Source: Rhodanobacter sp. (GTDB lineage Bacteria; Pseudomonadota; Gammaproteobacteria; Xanthomonadales; Rhodanobacteraceae). From it: a stretch of DNA of 64,000 nt. How positions within the stretch are numbered: the stretch's first letter is position 1; every line of letters starts with the position of its first letter. The notes beneath the pieces were generated by a model. It was not told the origin of the DNA. It was given only the letters and a program-made list of their open reading frames with translations, and searched no databases. Below, one piece after another: positions 46,777 through 54,596 of this stretch. The DNA lies in assembly GCA_004298045.1 (NCBI GenBank), contig SCRM01000003.1:43738-107737 (forward strand), in the 5' to 3' direction. The position numbers were made by a program, and so were the translations under genes.

Positions 46777-47124
46777 TCATTGCGCGTTGCGCTCACAAGT
46801 GCTGCGAACGCCCGCACTGATTTGATCGGGAGTGCGCGTGCCCATGCTCGTTGCGACAACACCCCCGATTGAGGCAACAACCTTGTCGCCGAGCTCCGGG
46901 TACTTGCGATCTGCAATGGCTTGGTCTGTGACCCGCACGACGTCGCCCGGACTTGCGCTCATTGCGGCGATGTAGTGCGCGGCCTCGGCAGATTGCGAAC
47001 AGAGCTGCTCGGTTGTGATGGAGCCACCGGACGATTGGTAACTCATATTGCCGATGACGAGGAAGGCGACAAAGAGCCCCACCAAGACGAGTACAACAAC
47101 CCCAAACTTGCCGGCACCGCTCAT
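46777..47124 (-). CDS. cassette-borne membrane-anchored protein
   Basis: This 115-residue protein starts MSGAGKFG and has one membrane helix (VVVLVLVGLFVAFLVIGN). A soluble part of about 85 residues follows, with two Cys (EQLCSQSAEAAHYIAAMSAS, RSTCERNAQ) and a repeated helix pattern. Its ATG overlaps the stop of the zinc-ribbon ORF upstream (ATGA, 47121-47124). Zinc-ribbon plus membrane-helix proteins usually are single chains, so the two ORFs may be a frameshifted or coupled form of one gene. Function unknown. Confidence 0.65.
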   Translation of the reverse strand: MSGAGKFGVVVLVLVGLFVAFLVIGNMSYQSSGGSITTEQLCSQSAEAAHYIAAMSASPGDVVRVTDQAIADRKYPELGDKVVASIGGVVATSMGTRTPDQISAGVRSTCERNAQ

Positions 47125-47210
47125 TCGCTTGGGGTTTTGGCACCGCAATGTACGCAAGCTTTCGCCTCGCTGGAGTACTCCTTCTTGCACTCCGGACAAG
47201 TAATCAACAT
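47121..47210 (-). CDS. 29-residue zinc-ribbon ORF in cassette
   Basis: The frame from ATG at 47210 reads MLITCPECKKEYSSEAKACV then HCGAKTPSE and a stop. CPEC and CVHC, ten residues apart, form a complete zinc ribbon of the kind found at the N-terminus of many small membrane proteins. GGGGG lies about nine bases upstream. Its TGA overlaps the ATG of the membrane ORF. It starts 22 bases after the attC boundary, in the usual place for a cassette start codon, which supports translation. Confidence 0.65.
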   Translation of the reverse strand: MLITCPECKKEYSSEAKACVHCGAKTPSE

Positions 47211-47232
47211 TTCATTACCCCCTGTTTCTTGC

Positions 47233-47289
47233 GCCTAACGCTGGAGTTAAGCGGCGCCGGAGGCGTCCGCCTTGAACGAATAGTTAGCT
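47233..47289 (-). other. integron attC site 2
   Basis: On the minus strand this 57-bp site reads AGCTAACTATTCGTTCAAG, a central G/C palindrome, CGCTTAACTCCAGC and the perfect core GTTAGGC. The TATTCGTTCAAG...GCTTAACTC arms are nearly those of the aadA-type attC. It lies immediately after the stop of the 47292-47651 gene. Confidence 0.94.
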
Positions 47290-47291
47290 TT

Positions 47292-47651
47292 TTACTTGAA
47301 CTCAAGATCTTCCGCGGAAAACTTGACTGAATGCTTTTTCCACGGACTACCTTTGAGCTTGACCCGGATCGAAATAACAACCTCTGGTGGGCAGAGGAGT
47401 GTTTTGCCTTTTAATTCAAGCTGGCCATCAAGCAAAGCATCGCACGCCTCTATAAAGCCGCGCCTTATGCCGCGTTTGTACCATTGAAGAGCCCGCGTCT
47501 TTGCCTTTGCGTCAATGAGACTTGCGCCACGGTCGAAATCATCGCTGGGATACCGCGAATGATGAGGCGGCTCATGAAGTTCTTTGGCGACTCTGTTGAC
47601 TACTTTTCGGTAAGTAGCGCTTGATGCGCTGACCGGGCTGTTGGATGCCAT
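47292..47651 (-). CDS. cassette-borne hypothetical protein
   Basis: This 119-residue basic, soluble protein starts MASNSPVSASSATYRKVVNR and includes ALQWYKRGIRRGFIEACDAL and VISIRVKLKGSPWKKHSVKF. I do not recognise the family. No signal peptide or membrane helix is seen. The gene is AT-richer than the flanking chromosome and fills its cassette from 18 bases after attC3 to 3 bases before attC2. GGGGG precedes the ATG. Such tight packing is typical of integron cassettes. Confidence 0.7.
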   Translation of the reverse strand: MASNSPVSASSATYRKVVNRVAKELHEPPHHSRYPSDDFDRGASLIDAKAKTRALQWYKRGIRRGFIEACDALLDGQLELKGKTLLCPPEVVISIRVKLKGSPWKKHSVKFSAEDLEFK

Positions 47652-47668
47652 GCAAAATCCCCCTTACA

Positions 47669-47724
47669 AGCTAACGCTTGAATTAAGCGGCGGCGAAGCC
47701 GTCCGCTTGGATGAGTTGTTAGCC
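47669..47724 (-). other. integron attC site 3
   Basis: On the minus strand the 56-bp site starts GGCTAACAACTCATCCAAGC, has the GCGGACGG/CCGCCGC central palindrome, and ends GCTTAATTCAAGC plus core GTTAGCT. The stop codon TAA of the 47719-48066 gene lies inside its inverse core, a common arrangement in cassettes. Confidence 0.92.
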
Positions 47725-48066
47725 TCGCTTTGCTGCTGGCAAGACGATTGGGACTGAAAACTTGATGCGTGAATGGACGGATGCCTCGCCATGTGAGGCA
47801 CCTTGCGAACCAAGACCAACCGCCCCTAAATACACGCCGATGCCGCCTTTTGTGTCTTTAGAGTTGGCTTCAGTCAGGGCAATGTCGAATTCAACAGTGG
47901 CAACAGGATGACCACCTTCATCGGTAAGAATCTTATTCTCCTTGGTCCAACCGTAAAGCTTCATGGAACCGATGCTTGCACCGTGCCCGTTTGCAGAGCT
48001 GCTCGCCTCCGCGACGCCAACGACGATGTCAGTGAGGGCGGTACGTATGAAATCCTGAAGATTCAC
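47719..48066 (-). CDS. cassette-borne small protein, DFI..T..I..GV family
   Basis: This 115-residue protein begins VNLQDFIRTALTDIVVGVAE (GTG start after TTTGGAG) and ends IKFSVPIVLPAAKRG, with a central VEFDIALTEANSKDTKGGIG. The pattern of an N-terminal helix, then beta strands and a glycine-rich loop resembles a family of about 110-residue proteins seen in integron cassettes and beside proteases (Trypco2-like); I hold that name loosely. No signal peptide is present. It is the first clear cassette on the right side of the array. Confidence 0.7.
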   Translation of the reverse strand: MNLQDFIRTALTDIVVGVAEASSSANGHGASIGSMKLYGWTKENKILTDEGGHPVATVEFDIALTEANSKDTKGGIGVYLGAVGLGSQGASHGEASVHSRIKFSVPIVLPAAKRG

Positions 48067-48082
48067 GACAGCTCCAAATAAA

Positions 48083-48116
48083 GGCTAACTACATTTCTGC
48101 CTCCGATCAGAGGCAG
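48083..48116. other. right border of cassette array: core site plus hairpin
   Basis: On the minus strand the first cassette is preceded by a GTTAGCC core (48089-48083). Upstream of it lies a 7-bp perfect hairpin CTGCCTC/GAGGCAG with loop CGATCA (48097-48116). It could be a decayed attC, the attachment remnant of a lost integron platform, or a terminator of the fragment to its right. No intI or attI is recognisable. Confidence 0.5.
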
Positions 48117-48148
48117 TAACGCGATCGTGGAACTGGGCGATGGTCTTG

Positions 48149-48280
48149 TCAATCAACCAAACCCCACGCTGGATCAATCACTTGTGCGATGCGATCCACA
48201 CGGTGCTTGCGTAGCATTGCCTCTGTTATCCGGCCTATCGAGTGCCATGGGTTATCACGGACGGAACGCGGCGGTAACGC
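48149..48280 (-). pseudogene. open minus-strand fragment at array border
   Basis: A minus-strand frame ending with TGA at 48149 reads VRDNPWHSIGRITEAML and RKHRVDRIAQVIDPAWGLVD, which has protein-like composition but no start codon or family I recognise. It ends 33 bases before the border hairpin. It may be a decayed cassette gene or a mobile-element fragment. The plus-strand frame over the same bases is less protein-like. Confidence 0.3.
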
Positions 48281-48325
48281 GCAATGCTGGCGCAGCGGCG
48301 GTGGTAATACCGCGCACGCTGCGCA

Positions 48326-48682
48326 TTACGCGCCCGTGGCGTGCATCTTGAGCAGCAAATTCGCCTCATCCCGCGACAAGCCGCAACGGGTGACGAGTTG
48401 TTCGGCGTCGGCGCCTTCGCGGGCGAGTTGCTGGGCGAGTTCCCAGGAGCGGCCGGGCGGCGGGGTTTGCTGGGCGGTGTTCAACTGGCGTTCGAGCCGG
48501 TCGAGGGTGGCCGCCAGTGCCGCGGCGGGCGCGTTGGCGCCGGCGGCGTTTTGCGTCAGCGCATCGAGGCGCGCCTGCAGCTGGCCGGTACGGCGCCACA
48601 GCCGCAACAGCACGACGGTTTGCAGCACGGCGAGCAACAGCAGCACGCCGAACGCGATCAGCCATGCGAGATCACGCGGCAT
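48326..48682 (-). CDS. DUF2802 family protein
   Basis: This 118-residue protein has an N-terminal membrane helix (LAWLIAFGVLLLLAVLQTVV), a coiled-coil region (QLQARLDALTQNAAG, LDRLERQLNTAQQ) and a C-terminal helical motif LVTRCGLSRDEANLLLKMHA, the DUF2802 signature. These genes close the flagellar chemotaxis operon after cheW in Pseudomonas and relatives. Function is not established. It overlaps the cheW stop by 11 bases. ATG at 48682. Confidence 0.82.
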   Translation of the reverse strand: MPRDLAWLIAFGVLLLLAVLQTVVLLRLWRRTGQLQARLDALTQNAAGANAPAAALAATLDRLERQLNTAQQTPPPGRSWELAQQLAREGADAEQLVTRCGLSRDEANLLLKMHATGA

Positions 48683-49154
48683 CGGCGTCCTCCGCATCCA
48701 TGCGGCACAGGCGGCGCGCGTCGAGCAGCGCGATGAACCCGCCTTGCCAGGCCAGCACACCGCTGACCGGGTCGTCGGCACGCGCGGCGCGGCCAGTGGG
48801 GGGCGGGGCGATGTCGATGCCGGTGCTGTCCACCAGCTCGCCGATGGCGTCCACCTTGAGGCCGAAGGTCTGGCCGCCCTGCACCAGCAGCACGATGCGC
48901 ACGCTGACCGGATCGGGCGCGGGGTCGGTCTGCGCCAGCCCCAGCCGCAGGCGGCCGTCCATCACCGGCACGATGCGCCCGCGCAACTGGCGCACGCCGA
49001 GCATGTCGGGGCTGGCGCCGGGCACCGGCGTCAGGCTGCCGTCGCGGATCACCTCGCTCACCTCGGCCAATTGCGCGGCATAGAGCTGGGCGCCGATACG
49101 AAACGTCAACCACTGCCCGGCATGGGCAACGGGTTTGCTGACCACGGCATTCAT
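48672..49154 (-). CDS. cheW: CheW coupling protein, flagellar system
   Basis: This 160-residue CheW has QWLTFRIGAQLYAAQLAEVS, PDMLGVRQLRGRIVPVMDGR and FGLKVDAIGELVDS. It links receptors to the flagellar CheA at 50871. In Pseudomonas-type operons a ParA-like and a second CheW-like (ParP) gene lie between motD and this gene; here motD is followed directly, 28 bases upstream. The C-terminus RLCRMDAEDADAA is acidic. Confidence 0.88.
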   Translation of the reverse strand: MNAVVSKPVAHAGQWLTFRIGAQLYAAQLAEVSEVIRDGSLTPVPGASPDMLGVRQLRGRIVPVMDGRLRLGLAQTDPAPDPVSVRIVLLVQGGQTFGLKVDAIGELVDSTGIDIAPPPTGRAARADDPVSGVLAWQGGFIALLDARRLCRMDAEDADAA

Positions 49155-49182
49155 GCGGCGAACCTCCCGGCAAAGCGCACAG

Positions 49183-50130
49183 TCATCGTAACGGAACCCG
49201 CACGGATGGTATCGGCACCGGCAACGCGACCGGCGCCGACACCGGTGGCGGCATGCCGTTCACCGCCCCGGTGCCATCGACCTTCACCGTGGGCAGTACC
49301 GCGTCGCGCGCGGTGACGCCGGGCTGGCGATCGAGATCATCGCTACCGCTGTGCTCGCGCGGTGCGGCGGCGCCGTTGCCCATCACCACGATCAGCACGC
49401 GGCGGTTCCGGCTGCGGCCTTCCGCAGTGGCGTTGTCGGCGACCGGGCGCATTTCGCCCCAGCCGACGATGCTCAAGCGGTCCTGGGTGATGCCATCGCC
49501 GGCAAACAGGCGGGCGACGGAACCGGCGCGCGCGGCGGACAGCTCCCAATTGGACGGATAGGTGGCGTTGGCGATCGGCACGTCGTCGGTGAAGCCCTCG
49601 ACCCGCAGCGGGTTGCCGAACCCGACCAGCACGCCGGCCAGCGTACGCAGCACGCCCTGGGCCGAGGGCGACAGCTGCGCAATGCCGCTGGGAAACAGCA
49701 CGTCGTTGCGGATTTCGATTTCCAGCCAGTTCTCTTTGTCGCGGCGCAAGGCAACGAGTTTCTTGTCGATCAGTGGTTTGAGCGCAGCGCGTACCCGCTG
49801 CTCGATTTTTTCCATCTTCGGTGGCACCGATGCCGGCGCGCGCACCGGCATCGGCAACGGCACGGCAGCGCGCCGGAGCGACGACCGCACCGGCGCCGGT
49901 ACGCCCACCGGCGGCGTACCGGCCTTGTCCGGCGCAGCCGGGCCAATCGGGTGGCCGGCGCCGTGAAACGCCTGCACCAGCGAGTGGGAAGCCACGCGAA
50001 ACTTGCCCTCGTTCACCACCGATACCGCGTACATCACCACGAACAGCGCCAGCAGCAAGGTGAGCAGGTCGCCATACGGGATCGCCCACGCCTCGTGGTT
50101 CACGTGCTCCTCGTGGTGGCGCCGCTTCAC
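49183..50130 (-). CDS. motD: flagellar motor protein MotD (MotB-like)
   Basis: This 315-residue stator subunit has one N-terminal helix with the proton-carrying Asp (AWAIPYGDLLTLLLALFVVMYA) and a C-terminal OmpA-like peptidoglycan-binding domain (LRVEGFTDDVPI, WELSAARAGSVARLFAGDGI, SRNRRVLIVVM). A Pro/Ala/Val-rich tail follows. The start is GTG at 50130, overlapping the motC stop (GTGA). The MotC/MotD pair drives rotation or swarming in polar flagellates. Confidence 0.9.
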   Translation of the reverse strand: MKRRHHEEHVNHEAWAIPYGDLLTLLLALFVVMYAVSVVNEGKFRVASHSLVQAFHGAGHPIGPAAPDKAGTPPVGVPAPVRSSLRRAAVPLPMPVRAPASVPPKMEKIEQRVRAALKPLIDKKLVALRRDKENWLEIEIRNDVLFPSGIAQLSPSAQGVLRTLAGVLVGFGNPLRVEGFTDDVPIANATYPSNWELSAARAGSVARLFAGDGITQDRLSIVGWGEMRPVADNATAEGRSRNRRVLIVVMGNGAAAPREHSGSDDLDRQPGVTARDAVLPTVKVDGTGAVNGMPPPVSAPVALPVPIPSVRVPLR

Positions 50131-50867
50131 GACAGGTAGCCCTGCAGGCGCGCTTCGATCTGGCGCGGGTTGTCGCCTTGCGCGATCGCCACCAGGCCTT
50201 CGATCAGGATTTCGCGCATGCGGGTTTGCCGGCCCACCAGGGTCTTGAGCCGCGCCGCCATCGGCAGCATGAACAGATTGGCCAGCGCCACGCCGTAGAT
50301 GGTGGCGACGAACGCGGCGGCGATCCCGTGGCCGAGCTGACTGGGGTCGGTGAGGTTTTGCATCACCGCCATCAGGCCCATCACCGCACCGATGATGCCG
50401 AGCGTGGGCGAGTAGATGCCGGCGGTCTCGAATACCTTGGCGCCGGCCATGTCCACCGCTTCGCGGGTTTCGAGATCCACCTCGAGCGCGCCGCGGATCG
50501 CGTCCGGCTCGCCGCCATCCACCAAGAGTTGCAGGCCCTTGCTGACAAACGGATCTTCCTCGCGCTCGATCTGTGGCTCGAGCCCGAGCAAGCCCTGGCG
50601 GCGCGAGATTTCGCTCCAGTCGACGATGCGGCTGACGAGGTCGTCCGGGTGGTGGCGCGGCGGCTGGTAGATGAGCCTGAGCATCCGCCACGCGTGTTTC
50701 AGCACCTTGCCATGGTTTTGCACCAACAGCGCGGCAAAGGTGCCGAGAAACACGATGACGAACGCCGCCGGGTTCCACAGCGCATCGAGCGTGGAACCCT
50801 TCAGGATGGTGCCGAAAATCAGTACCAGAAACGCCAGGATGGTGCCGGCGATGCTGATGATGTCCAT
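50127..50867 (-). CDS. motC: flagellar motor protein MotC (MotA-like)
   Basis: This 246-residue inner-membrane protein has four helices, including the MotA/TolQ/ExbB part ETAGIYSPTLGIIGAVMGLM and GIAAAFVATIYGVALANLFML. The cytoplasmic loop contains the charged residues that contact FliG. With MotD it forms the ion channel of the stator. It follows cheA after 3 bases, so no cheB lies between, unlike the Pseudomonas order cheA-cheB-motC. Confidence 0.92.
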   Translation of the reverse strand: MDIISIAGTILAFLVLIFGTILKGSTLDALWNPAAFVIVFLGTFAALLVQNHGKVLKHAWRMLRLIYQPPRHHPDDLVSRIVDWSEISRRQGLLGLEPQIEREEDPFVSKGLQLLVDGGEPDAIRGALEVDLETREAVDMAGAKVFETAGIYSPTLGIIGAVMGLMAVMQNLTDPSQLGHGIAAAFVATIYGVALANLFMLPMAARLKTLVGRQTRMREILIEGLVAIAQGDNPRQIEARLQGYLS

Positions 50868-50870
50868 GGC

Positions 50871-52760
50871 CTACCCCACTTTCGCCAACGGCGGAGCGAG
50901 GAACACCGGGTTGTCGGCGACGCTGGCGAGATCCATCACCAGCGCGAGCCGGCCATCCCCGGTGATGGTGGCGCCGGCCACGCCGGGCACGCCGTGGAAC
51001 AGGTGCCCGAGCGGCTTGACGATCACGTCCTCGCGGCCGAGCACCTCGTGCACCTGGCAGCCCAGCCGCTGGTGGCCGATATGCAGCACCGCGACGTGGC
51101 GCGCGGTTTCCGCCGCCACGCCGCACCAGTCGACGAGATCGACCAGCGGCAGCGCGCGGTCGCGATGGCGGGCAACGAGGCGACCATCGAGCAACGTGGC
51201 CTGCCCCGCTTCGAGCTCGAACACCTCTTCGACATTGCCCAGCGGCAAGGCCAGCAGGCGATCGCCCACGCGCACCATCAACACGCGCAACACCGCCAGC
51301 GTGAGCGGCACCGCCAGCTCCAGCTCACTGCCGCTACCCAGGCGCGAGCGCACGCCGAGCGTGCCGCCCAGCTCGGTGATGCGGGTCTTGACCACGTCCA
51401 TGCCGACCCCGCGGCCGGAGATGTCGGAGACCTTGGCCGCGGTGGAAAACCCCGGGCGGAAGATCAGCTCGTAGCACTCCGCCTCGGTGAGCCGCGCCGC
51501 CTGCGCCGCGTCGATGATGCCTTTCTCCACCGCCTTGCGGCGCAGGATCTCGGGATCCATCCCGCGCCCGTCGTCGGTGACCATGATGATGATGCGCTCG
51601 CCGCGCTGGCTGGCGGAAAGCGTGACCTTGCCCTGGCGCGGCTTGCCGGCCCGCTCGCGCTCGTCGGGCAGGCCGATGCCGTGATCCAGCGCGTTGCGGA
51701 TGAGGTGCACCATCGGGTCGGCCAGCGCCTCGACCAGGCTGCGGTCGAGATCGGTGTCCTCGCCTTCCAGCACCAGCTCCACCTCTTTGCCGAGCTGGCG
51801 GGAAAGGTCGCGCACGATACGTGGAAAGCGCTGGAACAAGCGCCCCACCGGCTGCATGCGCATGCCCATCACCGAGGTTTGCAGCTCGTCGGTGATGCGG
51901 TCCAGCTCGGTGGCAGCCGCGGCCAGCGCGTCGTCGCGGGTGCGCGCGGCCAGGCTCAGCAGGCGATTGCGCGCCAGCACCAGCTCGCCGGCATGGTTCA
52001 CCAGCACGTCGAGCCTGGCGGTATCCACGCGTACCGTGGTTTCCGCGGCGGCGGCATGGTGCACGGGCGTTTTCGCCGCGGGCTGGGTCGCGGGCGCGGC
52101 GGCCGCAACCGGGGCGGGCGCCGCAGCGGCTGGCACCGCATCGGGCTGGTCGTGTCCGGGGCTGCCGCCCTTGCCGTGCAGCTGGTCCAAGAGCGCCTCG
52201 AATTCGTCCTCGCCGATGGCGTCGCCGGTGCCCGGCGGGGCGATCGGCGCAGGGGCGACGGCGCCGGGCGCGTTGGTGCCGTACATCTTGTCCAGCAGCG
52301 CTTCGAACTCGTCATCGTTGATGGTGCCCGGCGCGGACGCAGGGGCGGGCGCCGGTGCGGCAGCCGGAGCCGGCGCACTGCCGCGCGGCAGCAAGGCCTT
52401 GAGCAGGGTTTCCGGGGCCGGCGTCAGCGGCTCGTCGTTGGCCACCTCGCCCATCATGCCGGTGACGAGGTCGGTGGTCTCGAGCAGCGCGTCCATGTAG
52501 TCGGCGTCGATCGTGACCTTGCCGTTGCGCGCCAGGTTCAGGAGATCCTCGGCGTGATGGCACAGCTGCACCAAGGGTTCGAGCTGAAGAAACCCGGCGC
52601 CGCCCTTGACGGTGTGGAACGCGCGGAACACGGCGTTGAGCAGCTCCGCGTCTTCCGGCGTTCTTTCGAGATCGACGAGCTGCTCGGACAAACGCTCGAC
52701 CAGCTCGCCGGCCTCGACGAGAAAATCCTGTTTCAGCTCGTTGTCCAATCCCTCAGCCAC
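50871..52760 (-). CDS. cheA: CheA histidine kinase, flagellar system
   Basis: This 629-residue kinase has an HPt domain with His49 (VFRAFHTVKGGAGFLQLEP), a long Pro/Ala linker and two related peptides, DDEFEALLDKMYGTNAP (about residue 150) and EDEFEALLDQLHGKGG (about 185). The dimerisation, HATPase ([31 protein letters not shown]) and CheW-like domains follow. It has no folded P2 domain; the two peptides may bind CheY or array proteins. It is the kinase for CheY (53402). Confidence 0.93.
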   Translation of the reverse strand: MAEGLDNELKQDFLVEAGELVERLSEQLVDLERTPEDAELLNAVFRAFHTVKGGAGFLQLEPLVQLCHHAEDLLNLARNGKVTIDADYMDALLETTDLVTGMMGEVANDEPLTPAPETLLKALLPRGSAPAPAAAPAPAPASAPGTINDDEFEALLDKMYGTNAPGAVAPAPIAPPGTGDAIGEDEFEALLDQLHGKGGSPGHDQPDAVPAAAAPAPVAAAAPATQPAAKTPVHHAAAAETTVRVDTARLDVLVNHAGELVLARNRLLSLAARTRDDALAAAATELDRITDELQTSVMGMRMQPVGRLFQRFPRIVRDLSRQLGKEVELVLEGEDTDLDRSLVEALADPMVHLIRNALDHGIGLPDERERAGKPRQGKVTLSASQRGERIIIMVTDDGRGMDPEILRRKAVEKGIIDAAQAARLTEAECYELIFRPGFSTAAKVSDISGRGVGMDVVKTRITELGGTLGVRSRLGSGSELELAVPLTLAVLRVLMVRVGDRLLALPLGNVEEVFELEAGQATLLDGRLVARHRDRALPLVDLVDWCGVAAETARHVAVLHIGHQRLGCQVHEVLGREDVIVKPLGHLFHGVPGVAGATITGDGRLALVMDLASVADNPVFLAPPLAKVG

Positions 52761-52772
52761 GGCATGCGTCCG

Positions 52773-53405
52773 TCAAAACCCGAACTCGCTCAGGAGGCGG
52801 TCGGCGTCCTCCTGGCTGGTGACTTTCTCGACCTCGGCCTTGGCGGTTTCGTCGCCGGCCAGCGCGCCGGTCAGGCGCACCAGCTCCAGCAGCGAAGTCT
52901 CGACCGAGCCGATGAAAGTGGCCACTTTCTTGATCCGCTGGCCGGACAGGTCCTGCCAGGACTGCGCCACCACCATGTTGGCGAAACTGGTGCGGCAGTT
53001 TTCGGCGAACGTGGCTGCCTCGCCGGCCAGCGCGTCGCCCGGCGCCGCCTTGAGTGCGTCGGCGGCGCGCTCGGCGAGCAGCGCGGCCTGCGGGCGCAGG
53101 CGCTCGGCCAGGTCCAGGCTGCGGTTGGCGGCGCTGGCGCTCATCTCGAGCACTTCCTGCAGGTGCTGGCGCGCGTCGGCGACAATGCCCGGCACGCCTT
53201 CCTCGGCGAGGTCGCCGCCCAGCCGGCGCACCGCGTCGTGCAGGTCGCGCGCCAGCTTGCCCAGCGCGCGGAACAGGCTGAGCTCGCGCTGGCGCACCAT
53301 CTCGTCCAGCGCTTTTTCAAACGCCGCGCCATCCGGGCTGTTGAGCAGCTCGCGCAGCTGCGGCGGCAGCGCTGCATCCATCGCCATCGGTTGCTTGGCA
53401 TTCAT
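52773..53405 (-). CDS. cheZ: CheZ phosphatase
   Basis: This 210-residue helical-bundle phosphatase for CheY-P has the conserved active-site helix [20 protein letters not shown] (E. coli-type AQDFQDLTGQ, with the first Asp replaced by Ser). It ends in the CheY-binding peptide [12 protein letters not shown]. Its start overlaps the cheY stop by 4 bases (ATGA). The Ser substitution at the motif is worth noting, but the catalytic Gln is kept. Confidence 0.9.
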   Translation of the reverse strand: MNAKQPMAMDAALPPQLRELLNSPDGAAFEKALDEMVRQRELSLFRALGKLARDLHDAVRRLGGDLAEEGVPGIVADARQHLQEVLEMSASAANRSLDLAERLRPQAALLAERAADALKAAPGDALAGEAATFAENCRTSFANMVVAQSWQDLSGQRIKKVATFIGSVETSLLELVRLTGALAGDETAKAEVEKVTSQEDADRLLSEFGF

Positions 53406-53812
53406 GCTTTGGCTCCACCCGCGGCGGCAAGACGCTCAAACACCTTGGTGAGCTTCTCTTCCAGCGTGGCCGCGGTGAACGGTTTGACGATGTAGCCATT
53501 CACCCCGGCCTGCGCGGCGGCGATGATCTGGTCACGGTTGTTTTCGGCGGTGACCATCAGCACCGGCAGCGCCTTCAGCGCCGGCTCGGCGCGGATCGCC
53601 TTGAGCAGATCGATGCCGGTCATGTTCGGCATGTTCCAGTCGGTGACCACGAAGTCGAACGGCTGCGCCTTGAGCATGGCCATCGCGTTGACGCCATCGT
53701 CGGCCTCCTGGATCAGCGCGGCGGTGAAGCCGAGCTCGACCAAGAGGTTCTTGACGATGCGCCGCATGGTGGAAAAGTCATCCACCACGAGGATTTTGAG
53801 GTTCTTGTCCAA
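53402..53812 (-). CDS. cheY: CheY response regulator, flagellar
   Basis: This 136-residue receiver reads [20 protein letters not shown], Asp58 in [13 protein letters not shown], Thr in VTAEN and YIVKPF. It is very like E. coli CheY and should bind the motor switch FliM. The C-terminal extension [11 protein letters not shown] is slightly longer. It follows fliA by about 55 bases. Confidence 0.95.
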   Translation of the reverse strand: MDKNLKILVVDDFSTMRRIVKNLLVELGFTAALIQEADDGVNAMAMLKAQPFDFVVTDWNMPNMTGIDLLKAIRAEPALKALPVLMVTAENNRDQIIAAAQAGVNGYIVKPFTAATLEEKLTKVFERLAAAGGAKA

Positions 53813-53867
53813 ACGTCTGCTCCGCTGCGGGTGGCCGGCAAGGGCCTGGGGAATGGGGTGCGCTGGC

Positions 53868-54596
53868 TCAGCTGCGCCAACCGGAAAGCTTGCCGCGCAG
53901 GCGAATCACGGCCTGGCCGTGGATCTGGCACACCCGCGATTCGCTCACGCCGAGCACGGCGCCGATTTCCTTGAGGTTCAATTCCTGCTCGTAGTACAGG
54001 CTCATCACCAGTTGCTCGCGCTCGGGCAGCTCGGTGATGGCTGCGGTCAGCGCCTCGCGCATGTCGGTGTCTTCGAGGCTTTGCGCGGGACCGAGGCTGG
54101 TTTCGTCGGCGACGTCGAGCACGCCCGAATCCTCGCCCTCGTCGGCAGCGGTGAGGCTCAGGAGGCGCGCGCAGGTCGCGTCGGTCAGGATCTGGTGGTA
54201 CTCCTCCGCGCTCAGGTCGAGCCGGCGCATGACCTCGGCGTCCTCCGCCTCGGCGCCGGTCTCCAGCTCGATCTGGCGGATGGTTTCGGCCACCTCGCGG
54301 GTCTTGCGGTGCACCGAGCGCGGCGTCCAGTCGCTCTTGCGCAGCTCGTCGAGCATGGCGCCGCGGATGCGGATGCCGGCAAAGGTCTCGAAGCTGGCGC
54401 CCTTGTCCTGGGCGAAATTGCGGGCGGATTCGAGCAAACCGATCATTCCTGCCTGGATCAGGTCGCCCACGTCGACGCTGGGCGGCAACCGCCCCATCAG
54501 GTGATAGGCGATCCGCCGGACCAGCGGCGCGTGCCGACGTACCAGTTCGTCGGCACTCTCGCGGGAGAGTTGCAGATATCCCGAAGCCACGTTCAT
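53868..54596 (-). CDS. fliA: flagellar sigma factor FliA (sigma-28)
   Basis: This 242-residue sigma-70-family factor has region 2 ([54 protein letters not shown]), region 3 ([15 protein letters not shown]) and region 4 ([40 protein letters not shown]). It reads class III promoters, of which three candidates lie in this window (37694, 42735, 42914). ATG at 54596 overlaps the fleN stop (ATGA). No FlgM is in the window. Confidence 0.95.
   Translation of the reverse strand: MNVASGYLQLSRESADELVRRHAPLVRRIAYHLMGRLPPSVDVGDLIQAGMIGLLESARNFAQDKGASFETFAGIRIRGAMLDELRKSDWTPRSVHRKTREVAETIRQIELETGAEAEDAEVMRRLDLSAEEYHQILTDATCARLLSLTAADEGEDSGVLDVADETSLGPAQSLEDTDMREALTAAITELPEREQLVMSLYYEQELNLKEIGAVLGVSESRVCQIHGQAVIRLRGKLSGWRS

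Noticed and set aside
46273..48325. Integron integrase gene in the island
   Set aside because: None of the minus- or plus-strand frames shows tyrosine-recombinase motifs; the genes are too short.
50178..53495. A 1105-codon plus-strand open frame opposite motC-cheA-cheZ
   Set aside because: Antisense to conserved genes; composition is typical of a shadow frame in GC-rich DNA.
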